Shown piece after piece: positions 22,610-34,857 of a stretch of DNA of 64,000 nt (positions are counted from its first letter, which is position 1; every line of letters starts with the position of its first letter). Under the pieces are notes generated by a model. The model had not been told where the DNA came from. It did not search any database and saw only the letters and a list, made by a program, of their open reading frames with translations. Source of the stretch: Prinsepia uniflora (lineage: Eukaryota; Streptophyta; Magnoliopsida; Rosales; Rosaceae); NCBI GenBank assembly GCA_032719365.1, contig CM064867.1, positions 61,316,136-61,380,135 on the forward strand, given 5' to 3'. The position numbers and the translations under genes were made by a program.

Positions 22610-23915
22610 GGGAATCCATTTAAGGTTCCCTGACCTGACCTGAAATCAAAGCCGTAAAGTGACTGGGTCTCGTGCCCGAACATAGGACATCAGCTGGGCA
22701 CCGTGCCCGGAATCTGAGGTCATATGCCCGAGACAAAACCAAATGGGTCTCATACCCGAGTTTATCCTTTTGAAATTAAAATCCAGTTCATTTAAATCAA
22801 TACAGAGATACAGACCCGTATAAGCACCGTATAAGGCTTAAACCTCGAAATACATGCTTATACGTAACCACATACAAATGCACCCATGGCATCATCAAAC
22901 AAGTAATAAAACATATAATAAAAATTTATGCATGCACCAATTTAGAAAACAAGGTCCACTCACAGACCGTCCGAGCTGCCGCCTCGATTTGCGTGCCATA
23001 CGGCTCCCCGAGCCGATCACCGTCACCGGGACTCCTAAACCTGTCCAAACTGTAATAGAAGGTTACTAACTACTTAATTAACCTCCCACTAAAGCCCCGT
23101 AATTTTCTCGATTTTCTAACTATTTTTAATCCCGAACCTAAACCTTCCGATGCCCCGAAACATATCGAGACGGTGTCCGATCGACAGGAAACAATCCCAA
23201 AATGTTCGTTACATCGAATAGAAGATTTCGTATGTTGGAACCTTCCCCAGATTCCTTGCCACGCGCCCTCACGCGCCGCCTGAAGTGGCTGCGCGTGGGC
23301 CTCACGCGCCTGCTACAGTACCCGTCTCCTTCCTCGCACAGCCGGTCTAGGCCAACCAGTCCGGTCCAACCCCTGCAACTGGACCGGCGTAACCGGTCCA
23401 GGCCTCCTTCTCCCTCATTTTTCATCAGTTTTCTTCCATTTCAATTCCTAAATTCCTATTTTTGTGTTTCCTATCTAACCCAATTAACAAAACAACCTAA
23501 AACCCTCTAAATCGATCCCTAAAAATTAACCCCCAAGGCCCCTGTTTTTCCCGGCCACCTTCCAGCCTTCCTCCGCCGTGAACCACCCTCCAAACCCTCC
23601 TAAAACTATCCTAGCAACCTATTTAGTTCACTGAAACCATCCAAATCGGCCCATAACAATTAAAATGGAAAATGAACAAAATCGGGTAAAACTGATTACC
23701 TCGATCGCCTCCTCCTTCGCCGTCCACGGCGGTGCGTCCTGGGCCAACCACCACGTCCTCTGGTCCTCTCTTCCTTCTCTAGTCTCTCACAAATGGTCAT
23801 GGATAAAGGGTTTGGATTGTGGAGAAGAAAATGGTGGATCGGGTTTGTGTTTGGGAACAAAGAAAAGAAATGGTCGATGGTGTGGGTTATGCATGAATGT
23901 GGGCTAGTGACTAGT

Positions 23916-23941
23916 GGATGAGTGACACTTGTCACTCATCC
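23916..23941. repeat. 26-bp palindrome in the left LTR of K
   Basis: The arms are GGATGAGTGACA and TGTCACTCATCC with a central CT. Copies are at 30390-30415, 34314-34339 and 61689-61714, variants at 18239-18264 and 42978-43003, and a decayed one at 20473-20498. Confidence 0.9.
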
Positions 23942-24464
23942 ATTGGTTACTGAAAAGTAACTGGGCCCACTAGAGACAAAACTCTCCTTTTTGTCTCGTA
24001 AAACGTGTCGCCGGGAATAGTATCCCGAAACTTCCGTGAACCGTAACTTCGCCGTCGAACGTCCGAATTCGACGTGCCGCCTGTCTACGGATTCGTATCG
24101 TCCTTATCTACGTAACGGTCTTCGGCCCTCGGCCATCGGACCTCTTGGTCAAAAAGTCAACTTTTTGACCCTTTTAACCAAAATTACCAAAATGCCCCTA
24201 AACTTCCGAACGTCATAACTTCCTCCTCGAATGTCGGAATTGAACGTGCCACCTGTCTATGAACTCATGACGTCACGAACTACGTCACGGTCATCGGTCG
24301 AAGTCCATTTGACCGCCCGATTGAAAAGTCAACGTTTGCCACCACTAGGGGCAAAACGGTCATTCCGCATCGTTCGTCCGATTTAGCCTAACTAATCACC
24401 GATTAACCTCACTAATCGTGATTAGTCACTAATCTAATCATGAAATTTGGGACGGGTCGTTACA

Positions 24465-24477
24465 ACCTTCCCTCCTT
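24465..24477 (-). other. Polypurine tract of LARD K
   Basis: The minus strand reads AAGGAGGGAAGGT directly before the 3' LTR start TGTAACGACCCG. The preceding sequence can be read as NFEDEIN followed by a stop, a relic of the usual end of the polyprotein. A second copy of the purine tract lies about 50 bases away (24523-24540). Confidence 0.8.
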
Positions 24478-27400
24478 AATTAATTTCGTCCTCGAAATTC
24501 CAACCGACCTAAATCCAACCGTTCTTCCCTCCTTAATTTGTTCCGTTCTCGAAACGGCAACTATTCTGATTCCACATCCATCTCGTGGAAAGTAGAATTG
24601 ACCTCGAAATACGTGTACACTCATACACCAACCAACTAGAACAATACTTACTCGTCTGCAACCAGACGTACCTCCAACGCTCATGTCGCCTCGTCTACAT
24701 TCGACCACGTCGAATAGTAGAAGTCGTACGCTCCGAACTGACACCACCTGTCAGTATCAGAGTAGCCCAAGTATCCTATGATCGACCCACTTGTCAAATC
24801 TACCCTTTCGCTGACATAAACAACTCCACGGTTCCTTCCTCAATCTCCAACCTATCCTGACGTCTGCTCCCACTGGGAGTCACCAACCCGCACTCAACGA
24901 TCTACGTTGACACCTCCGACAAACTGTCACCACTTGACAGTCGTCAGTCAAAACTAACACTATACCCACTTATGGTTACACTAACCACCAACATACTCAT
25001 CCTGAGTATACGTCTACCAACATCTAACTCGACCTGCGTGTAACTGGACCCATCAGAAATACTATGACCCCACGCACAGTATCTAATGTCCAGTCCACGA
25101 CCTCAACTAATCCGATGGTATCGGAACCAATCCGACTACCAACACGTTCTCCAACGTACCACCGGTATAATCTATATACCGTCACTAGGCACCACAAGTA
25201 TGCCCTGTATTATACCTCGAATTATGTACAAGGTACGTACATCAATACCAACTTGACTACAACCACAACAATAACAACAACACGACCACCTAGGTCGTAG
25301 CCAACACGTTCCTATTAGAAGTTCATCTGTCCAATTCAGCATTAGACAATCGAAACTCTAACCCCTCATCTATTTCCAAATCCGAATCCGGATCCGCAAT
25401 TTCGTAAGAAATCCCGAATCCAAACTCAGAGATCATATCCATAATCATGTCCAAATTCGAATTCGAAATCATCATTCCATAAACTAGTATTAGGAATAAC
25501 CATTCCGAACCCAAATCCATAAAAAGAAAATCTAGTGTCAAGCTCCAGAATCAAATCCTGAATCGTCACCCAGAATCCGATTCCAAAACCCAAATCCATA
25601 AATCCTCTTTCAAGTTCCAAAATCAAATCCTGAATCGTCATCCAGAAATCTAATTCCAAAACTCGAAATATCGTTCACGTCTACCGAGACGTACCAAAAC
25701 CGAACCTCTCGGTTACCTGCTCAACCGATTACCACGATACTATCGATTCACTTCATAGAGAAGCCAATCCCAATATCCACCAGTCATCCGACCTCGTCGG
25801 AAACCTACTCATCGGACAGCTACTCAGGTGAGTAATAAGTCATATGGGATTTACCTCGAAAAGAAATTCAGTCCCAACATCCTCAACTCAGCACTCAAGT
25901 AAGAGTGATAAACTCTCCACCTATCTGGATCATCAAGGTCACGATCCAGATCCATCACTACGTCAACCGGCCACAGACGTCACGATCGAGAATCGTCATG
26001 CCAACCAAAGTCCTTAACTATTTCCCACATCTAAACAGATTAGTCAACGATAAGACACGTCGAGACTGTGGGTCCTCCCCAATCACCTCGTATCGATCCT
26101 TGGCATTCCACCATGGAAAAATCAAGAATGATCGAATAATCCATCCTACGTGAATGCAAACAACACTCGATGCACTCACCATGTCAGGTAACCTGACATC
26201 GTCTGCCACCAAGTAGAGAATGTGGAATCTCAGTCACCTAACTTCGATATACTCATCTCCTCCTGATGATTCAGAACAAATCCCGGGTCCACCAACCAAT
26301 ACACGATCAGTGTACTAGTGGCAACCAACAACATCTATATCATCAACGTCATCTACCATCATCAATCATGGTAGAATCTGAGAAGTCACCGAAAATGACT
26401 TCGAAATACCCAATACCAATGCGGAAAACCCGCGTTCCATTCGTCACCTCAATCGCAACCTCTCGCGATTTCGAAGTTCCAATCATATCGGAACCGACAC
26501 ACTAGGACATCAACCATGCGACCATAACGAGTCAAACTCATTACCAAGTTCGACTTTCGGTTTACACTATTTATGTAGATACACTCATTCCGAGTGGAAT
26601 TCACGCAACTCAAGGTTAAACCTTGTATATTATTTACGAATGTGCCTAAACGACATCCAACACACGTATCTCGTGCCACGAGTCCCAACTACTGCTGGAT
26701 CCAATCCAGTCCGTCACTATCTGTGATCCACTCCCGAACCAAAGATACTGAACATATACGTATCTCGATGGAGTCACATCTCGATTCGTAACTCACCGTC
26801 ACCACAATCACCAGCACCAGCACCAACACTAGTACCAGTATCCCATTATAATCCATCAACATCAGCACCGGCACACAGGGTTCAAATCTGACAACCCTTG
26901 ATCTCCGCTCACACCGAGCACGATCCCGTACCTCTGCTCGAATAGGAGAAACTCTGTCTCCGTCGTACTCAACAACTCTGGGTACAGTCATCCTGACAAC
27001 CCATACGAGAATAGGAAACGTCCCCTGAACGTCCCCGTCTCATTCTGCGATCGCACTCAGCCGTAACCGAGTCGAATCCAGAATCACTGCTCGTACATAT
27101 GCGTTGCTCACGCACCTCGTATCATCGTCACGACAACCTGAGTCTACACGACCTGATGAGACTCGACTAAGTCCATCGATAGTAGCGTCTGCCACAACCT
27201 CGTGCAGACGTAACTACCAGACCTCGCTATCGAGATTCGCATCCAACGGAATCAACCGCTCGTACCAACTACCCTGTATCCCAAACCTGGGATTCCATCG
27301 ACAAGTACCAACCCTGATAACTTGTCCAACCGAACTCTACCAGTCATAACCCGACTAGCCCAATGTCGTCTACCAGGTCATCCATGACCGTAGTTGTACC

Positions 27401-28111
27401 AAACCACAACTGAGTAGCTTGACAACCAACTAGGTCTAACCGACAAGTACAACCCCGACTGCAGAGTGCAGTCCTAACACAAGCTGACCTGACTAGACCG
27501 ACTAACGAATCCAGATCCGAATAGTCGTCCAAGTCAAACCACTCGTCAACTCACATTTCTGAACCATACACCCAAGGTAGGGTTCCACGATCACACCTAG
27601 AGTTCCACCCAACCCAACTACACAAGGCAGTACAATCCATAATCTGACCGACTCCGCGGTCTTGACATCGAAAAGACGTCAATCCAATCCTACCGTCGAT
27701 CCAACTAGGATTCCCCGAATCCGGCTACTACCTGCCAACTGCAGTAAATCCATTTAACTCAACCAAATCTGATCATCGAATAGCCATAACACCGAACTAG
27801 TTGTCGGAACTGATCCTACGACATCGTGAAAGACGATCCCAACTATCCGTCACACGATCAAAACGCTAACGTACTGTTACGTTCATCCTTCTATAGGGTC
27901 CCACACTATCACCCACGATAGAACTATGGCAACCCCGGCATCTAGTGCTGAACCAAGACATATCACGATTCCAACCTACTAACTATCGTACTAGCACCCT
28001 AACTATCAGGTTGATAACGAACTGTAGCCACTTGAGATATCACATCCTTGACCTGCGTACGAAGTATCGCACAAAATACGCTCTGGAATTCAGAGTAACA
28101 TGAGCAACCAT

Positions 28112-28123
28112 GCTCTGATACCA
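28112..28123 (-). other. Primer-binding site of LARD K
   Basis: TGGTATCAGAGC on the minus strand, three bases from the LTR; initiator tRNA-Met type. Confidence 0.9.
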
Positions 28124-28126
28124 CAT

Positions 28127-30939
28127 TGACAGGACACATCCCAATCCCCCCCGGATTAGTGCGGGATGACCCTGCTCCCGTCTGACACGAAGTGTCAGAC
28201 AAGGGATATTTCCGACCTTTGCCCTCCCGGGCTATCAGAGTACGCCAGGATCCAGAGGAGGCATGAGATATCTCGGTCTCTGCTACAGTCCACATCCGAA
28301 TGTCAACCTGAAGGGTAGTCAAAACATTAAAAACTGTGAGTGGACAAAACAAAAGTTTATAAAAACATTTCATAAGACGTTTGTACCCTCCACTAAAAAG
28401 CATGCATGCATTCGAAAACCATTTATCCAAAACAAACCATATGTGGGACTAAGCCCAAAGCAGATATAAACCAAGGTCGAAAAGACCACAATGAAAACGA
28501 CCGTACGGGCCACTGCCCAAATCCATAAGGGACTCGGCCCCAAACCATAAAGAAACCAAGTACACGAGCCACTGCTCAAATCCTGGGCACACCTGTGCAT
28601 ACCACATATCATATATCATATATACATATAAGTCACACAACCAATCCTGTCACGGTATCCAAAGCTACGCGCGTGCTACCCGGGTCTCAATCCGAGTCTT
28701 CTCAAAGTCAAGGTCAATGTCCGCAGACCACTGATCCTACTCGAGGTAATAGTAACCATAGCCTTCCTGAGAGTAAGGAACCCAACTGGGGGGTGACTCC
28801 ATTCAGTCGGTGCTCCGTGACTACTCCGGAGTCCACCCAGACCAACGACCCTCCCCGGAGGAGATAATAGAAGTAAAGGAAGGTAGATGAAGATATATAT
28901 ACATAACATACACATTCATGTCCGGTTCCCCTGAACCGTCATGATCCATAATCTCCATAATCAGGTAACATGCCGGTTCCCATAAACCGTCATGAACCAT
29001 AATACCATAACAAGGGTTCATGCCGGTTCCCATAAACCGTCATGAACCTGGGAATCCATTTAAGGTTCCCTGACCTGACCTGAAATCAAAGCCGTAAAGT
29101 GACTGGGTCTCGTGCCCGAACATAGGACATCAGCTGGGCACCGTGCATGGAATCTGAGGTCATATGCCCTAGACAAAACCAAATGGGTCTCATACCCGAG
29201 TTTATCCTTTTGAAATTCAAATCTAGTTCATTTAAATCAATACAGAGATACAGACCCGTATAAGCACCGTATAAGGCTTAAACCTCGAAATACATGCTTA
29301 TACGTAACCACATACAAATGCACCCATGGCATCATCAAACAAGTAATAAAACATATAATAAACATTTATGCATGCACCAATTTAGAAAACAAGGTCCACT
29401 CACAGACCGTCCGAGCTGCCGCCTCGATTTGCGTGCCATACGGCTCCCCGAGCCGATCACCGTCACCGGGACTCCCAAACCTGTCCAAACTGAAATAGAA
29501 GGTTACTAACTACTTAATTAACCTCCCACTAAAGCCCCGTAATTTTTCCAATTTTCTAACTATTTTTAATGCCGAACCTAAACCTTCCGATGCCCCGAAA
29601 CATATCGAGACGGTGTCCGATCGACACGAAACCAGTCCCAAAATATTCGTTACATCGAATAGAAGATTTCGTATGTTGGAACCTTCCCCAGATTCCCTGC
29701 CACGCGCCCTCACGCGCCGCCTAAAGTGGCTGGGCGTGGGCCTCACGCGCCGCCTGAAGTGGCTGCGCGTGGGCCTCACGCGCCTGCTACAGTACCCGTC
29801 TCCTTCCTTGCACAGCCGGTCTGGGCCAGCCGGTCCGGTCCAACCCCTACAACTGGACCGGCGTAACCGGTCCAGGCCTCCTTCTCCCTCATTTTTCATC
29901 CGTTTTCTTCCATTTCAATTCCTAAATTCGTATTTTTGTGTTTCCTATCTAACCCAATTAACAAAACAACCTAAAACCCTCTAAATCGATCCCTAAAAAT
30001 TAACCCCCACGGCCCCTGTTTTTCCCGGCCACCTTCCAGGCTTCCTCCGCCGTGAACCACCCTCCAAACCCTCCTAAAACTATCCTAGCAACCTATTTAG
30101 TTCACTGAAACCATCCAAATCGGCCCATAATAATTAAAATGGAAAATGAACAAAATCGGGTAAAACCGATTACCTCGATCGCCTCCTCCTCCACCGTCCA
30201 TGGCGGTGCGTCCTGGGCCAACCACCACGTCCTCTGGTCCTCTCTTCCTTCTCTAGTCTCTCACAAATGGTCATGGATAAAGGGTTTGGATTGTGGAGAA
30301 GAAAATGGTGGATCGGGTTTGTGTTTGGGAACAAAGAAAAGAAATGGTCGATGGTGTGGGTTATGCATGAATGTGGGCTAGTGACTAGTGGATGAGTGAC
30401 ACTTGTCACTCATCCATTGGTTATTGAAAAGTAACTGGGCCCACTAGAGACAAAACTCTCCTTTTTGTCTCGTAAAACGTGTCGCTGGGAATAGTATCCC
30501 GAAACTTCCGTGAACCGTAACTTCGCCGTCGAACGTCCGAATTCGACGTGCCGCCTGTCTACGGATTCGTATCGTCCTTATCTATGTAACGGTCTTCGGC
30601 CCTCGGCCATCGGACCTCTTGGTCAAAAAGTCAACTTTTTGACCCTTTTAACCAAAATTACCAAAATGCCCCTAAACTTCCGAACGTCATAACTTCCTCC
30701 TCGAATGTCGGAATTGAACGTGCCACCTGTCTATGAACTCGTGACGTCACGAACTACATCACGGTCATCGGTTAAAGTCCATTTGACTGCCCGATTGAAA
30801 AGTCGACGTTTTACCACCACTAGAGGCAAAATGGTCATTCCGCATCGTGCGTCCGATTTAGCCTAACTAATCACCGATTAACCTCACTAATCGTGATTAG
30901 TCACTAATCTAATCATGAAATTTGGGACGGGTCGTTAAA
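28127..30939 (-). repeat. Right (5') LTR of LARD K
   Basis: 2813 bp, closely matching 21638-24464. Differences include one fewer hairpin unit, a 33-bp tandem duplication in the CGCG box (29711-29776) and a mutated end (GTTAAA). In element sense it is the promoter LTR. Confidence 0.92.
29711..29776. repeat. 33-bp tandem duplication in the CGCG box
   Basis: CACGCGCCGCCT...GGGCCT occurs twice in tandem here but once in the left LTR, so it post-dates or accompanied insertion. Confidence 0.85.
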
Positions 30940-30944
30940 ATACA

Positions 30945-31468
30945 TATCCTACCTTAGGATTCCACGAATCTGGCTGCTAACTGCCAAAAGGTCAACTAGA
31001 GTTCCACGAACTCGACTGCTAACCGCCAACTGTAATGTAATCCATAACCCGACTGCTCCCAGCAGTAAATCCATCTAACTCAACAACATCCGATCATCAA
31101 ATGGTCACAACACCGAGTCAGTCGTCGGAACCGATCATACGACATGGTGAAAGACGATCCCAATTAACCGTCACACAATCACAACTCTCAAGTACGAATA
31201 CATTAATCCTTCCATAGGGTCCCACACTGCCAACCCCGACAGAACTATGGCAACCCCGACATCAAGTGCCGAACCAAGACGTTCCACGATTAAAACCTAC
31301 TAACTATCGTACAGGCATCCCAACTATCAGGTTGACCACGAACTGCAGCCCATTGAGATATCACATCCTCGACCTGCGTACTACTCCAAGAGCTACATGG
31401 TTGCTCAAATAGAGACAACTCCGCTCTGATAAGCATCCTATGAGCAATCCTATGCTCTGATACCACGT
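30945..31468 (-). mobile_element. Internal region of LARD D, right segment
   Basis: It resumes after the ATACA duplication and aligns with K 27570-28126 to the PBS (TGGTATCAGAGC on minus, 31454-31465). Non-coding. Confidence 0.8.
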
Positions 31469-34400
31469 TGACAGGACCTATCCCAATCCCCCCGGGATTA
31501 GTGCGGGATGACCCTGCTCCCGTCTGACACGAAGTGTCAGACAAGGGATATTTCCGACCTTTGCCCTCCCGGGCTATCAGAGTACGTCAGGATCCGGAGG
31601 AGGTATGTGATATCTCGGTCTCTGCTACAGTCCACATCCACTGTCAACCTGAAGGGCAGTCAAAACATTAAAAACTGTGAGTGGACAAAACAAAAGTTTA
31701 TAAAAACAGTTTATCGAAGACATTTGTACCCTTCACTAAAAAGCATGCATGCACTCGAAAACCATTTATCCAAAAAGACCATAGGTGGGAACTAAGCCCA
31801 AAACCAAGATTGAAAGAACCATAATGAAAACGACCATACGGGCCACTGCCCAAATCCATAGTGAAAGAATCATAAAGACTCAACCGTACGAGCCACTCCC
31901 CAAAACCTGTGTAACCACACATCACATATCATATATCATATTTATATCATATACACATATAATTCACACAACCAATCATGTCACGGTTTCCAAAGCTACG
32001 CGCGTGCTACGCGGGGTCTCCAACCCAAGTCTTTCAGGTACCAAGTCAATGTCCGAAGACCAATGACCCGCCCTGAGGTTATAGTACAAGCCTTTCTGAG
32101 AGTAAGACACCCAACGGGGGCGACTCTCACTCAGTCAGTGCTCCGTGACTACTCCGGGGTCCACCCAAGCCAACGACCCTCCCCGGAGGAGATAATAGAA
32201 GTATAGGAAGCTAGATGAACATATATATATCCATAACATAAACATTCATGCCCGGTTCCCCTGAACCGTCATGATCCATAACATCCATAACAAGGGTTCA
32301 TGCCGGTTCCCATAAAACTTCATGTAGCATAATGACCTGACAAGGTTTCATGCCGGTTCCCATAAACCGTCATGAACACAATGACCTTTCAAAAGTTCAT
32401 GCTGGTTCCCATAAACCGTCATGAACTTGGAAATCCATCTAGGGTCCCTGACCCGAAATCATCAGTGTAAAACAATTGGGTCTCGTGCCCGAACATATGA
32501 CATCAGCGGGGCACCGTGCCCGAGATCTAAGGGTCAGTCATGACTCCGATCATAGTGATGCGTGCAACCATCCATCCAGGACCGCCCTCAATCCTGGTAT
32601 GTCGCCGGGAACGTATCAACCGACGCGACCACCACAAGATCATGGTGCACTCATCACCGATCGATATCCTGAACCGTCAGCACTCCGAAGTTGAGCCTCA
32701 CCAGGCTGCCCGACCATGAATCGTGCATCGCGACCTCTCCGGAAGGAACACATCCCAATTCGGAGGCGAGCGTCGTATCATCGATCGCCGTGCACATAGC
32801 ACCCGTCGCGACCACGATTTAGACCCGTAGGTCGTAACTAGAGTTATATGCCCAAGACCAAACCAAATGGGTCTCATACCCGAGTTTATCCTTTTGGAAA
32901 TCCAAAACCATTTCATTTAGACCAATAAAGACATACAAACCCGTATATGCACTGTATAGGGCTGAAACCTCGAAATACGTGCCTATACGTAACCACACAT
33001 CAAAATGCACTCATGGCATCACAAACAAGTATTTAAAACATATAATAAACATTTATGCATGCACCAATTTAGAAAACAAGGTCCACTCACAGACCGTCCG
33101 AGCTACCCCCTCGATTTGCGTGCCATAGGCTCTCCCGAGCCAATCCAACCTCTTCGGGTCATCCTGACTTGTCCAAATCATATCCAAAGGTTACTACTAA
33201 CCTATACAAGTCCATATTAAGAACCCTAAACTTTCTCGGAAAAGTTAGCGTGTCCCGTACACGTTTCCCGAGGTGAAAAACCTCAATTTGACCAACTTAA
33301 CGATCTCCGATCGATCCGAAACCACGGCCATTGGATCCGGATCGTCGAAACCTTTAAAATGACACTGGGCCCACTCAAAACACTATTCACACGCGCCCCC
33401 ACGCTCTAGTCAACTCAAAAGTCAACGCGTTGAAAAGTCAACGCTGACGTCATGCTAACGTCAGCATGACATCATCACTGACAGCCCCTGACAGTGACAC
33501 TTGTCATGCTACTATTGGCCCTCTTTCTGACATGTCAGCTGACATTGTCAAACCTGACATGATGACGTCAGCAGGATGACGTCATTAGTCATGCCTGACC
33601 TTGGTCGGGTCCTGCGATCCAGGTCGCCGTGACCCGCGACTTAACCCGGTCGGGTCTCCGCCGTCTGACCACCAAATCACTCCCCGTTTGTCCCATTCTA
33701 CTCGTCTCAACCTAACCTAAAGATCTATGGTTTTAAAAACTAGGAAATGAGTCGAGAGGGTTACCTGTGATGCCAAAACCCGAAGCCCAGTTTCCGGCCG
33801 TCCTCCCTGTCGTCTCAGGCCATCCCCCACCTTGAACCCACGTCCATTGAGCTCGTCTTGGTCCAGAGGCTCAAACTTAATCGACCAAAACGATCGTTAG
33901 ACGTTAGATGTTGAAGGTCTAGAAAATGGGTTCTTGGGTTGGTTTTTCTCACCTCCGTCGTGCCCTCCGTCGTGGGGTGCCGCCGTGTCCCTCAGTCCTT
34001 CATCATCACAGCCTCACATTATCTCTCTGGTCTCAGTCGCAGGTGATGAAGGAGTGTGTGTATTGTTTGTGTTTTGAAGAAAATGAAGAAAATGGAGTTA
34101 TGGGGTTTTCGGGTTTGTGAGGGAAAATGAAGAATGAAGATGATAGTTGATGGCTGATGAGAGAAGTGAGATGGGTTAGATGGTTGGTGCAGATTTAATG
34201 ATGAAATTGAAATGGATGGCTAGGATGGAGTGCTTATAAAGTTTAATTATAAAATTAATTAAATAACATTATTTAATTAAGTGAGATCCCCTTTTTAGGG
34301 GTTTTAGCCAATGGGATGAGTGACACTTGTCACTCATCCATGGGACCCACTGAAAATATCTTGGCCAATTAGAAGTTGCCAAATCAGCCCTGTCTCGAAG

Positions 34401-34857
34401 TACGTGCATAGTGAAATCGAACTTCCGTGACCTATAACTCTCCCGTTCGAAGTCCGATTTTCAACGTGCCGCCTGTCTATGAATTCGTTTCGTCCCGATC
34501 TACGTAACGGTTCTCGGCCCTCGGCCATTGGACCTCTCGGTCAAAAAGTCAACATTTTTCCCTCTTTAACTAATATTACCGAAATGCCCCTTAACTTCCG
34601 CATGTCATAACTTCTTCCTCGAATGTCGGAATTGAACGTGCCACTTGTCTATGAACTCATGACGTCGCGAACTACGTCACGGTCATCGGTCAAAGTCCAT
34701 TTGACCGCTAGCACAAAAAGTCAACGTTTTACCCACGCTAGGGGCAAAACGGTCATTTTGCATCGTTCGTCCGATTTCGCCCAACTAATCACGGATTAGC
34801 CTCACTAATCGTGATTAGTCACTAATCTAATCTCGGAATTTGGGACGGGTCATTACA
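31469..34857 (-). repeat. Right (5') LTR of LARD D
   Basis: 3389 bp, from TGACAGGACC to GGTCATTACA. It carries the hairpin array (32247-32430), CATGCATG boxes, TGACGTCA-type cores (33447-33585) and the 26-bp palindrome (34314-34339). It is longer than the K LTR mainly through the bZIP-site module and the section containing ATCGTGCATCG (32715-32810). Confidence 0.88.

Larger units (their letters stand above)
21638..24464 (-). repeat. Left (3') LTR of LARD K
   Basis: 2827 bp, from TGACAGGACCC to GGTCGTTACA. Landmarks: U5 hairpins (21654-21668, 21691-21711), GTGAGTGGAC (21847), CATGCATG (21912), the hairpin array (22426-22609), ATGCATGCA with GTCCACTCAC (22928, 22954), the CGCG box (23263-23316) and the 26-bp palindrome (23916-23941). 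Confidence 0.92.
24465..28126 (-). mobile_element. Non-coding internal region of LARD K
   Basis: 3.66 kb with only short open frames, none with retroelement motifs. Segment 25370-25660 is low-complexity and resembles LTR G at 47080-47300. Segment 26018-26170 (minus) reads DRYEVIGEDPQSRR, with versions also in D and G. The part next to the PBS (27540-28126) aligns with D (30945-31468) and H (58425-58998). Confidence 0.8.
21638..30939 (-). mobile_element. Complete LARD (non-coding LTR retrotransposon) K
   Basis: Two LTRs of about 2.8 kb flank a 3.66-kb internal region. All structural marks are present: the 5-bp duplication ATACA (21633-21637 and 30940-30944), an iMet-type PBS, a polypurine tract and TG..CA-type ends (the right LTR ends GTTAAA instead of GTTACA). 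There is no gag, protease, RT or integrase. The LTRs match closely apart from one lost hairpin unit on the right and a 33-bp duplication on the right, so insertion is fairly recent. It inserted into the internal region of LARD D and presumably moves with proteins from an autonomous relative such as B. Confidence 0.9.

Noticed and set aside
25323..25659. Frames rich in Gly, Phe, Leu and Asp in the K interior
   Set aside because: They come from imperfect repeats of AATCC-like words; no family is recognisable.
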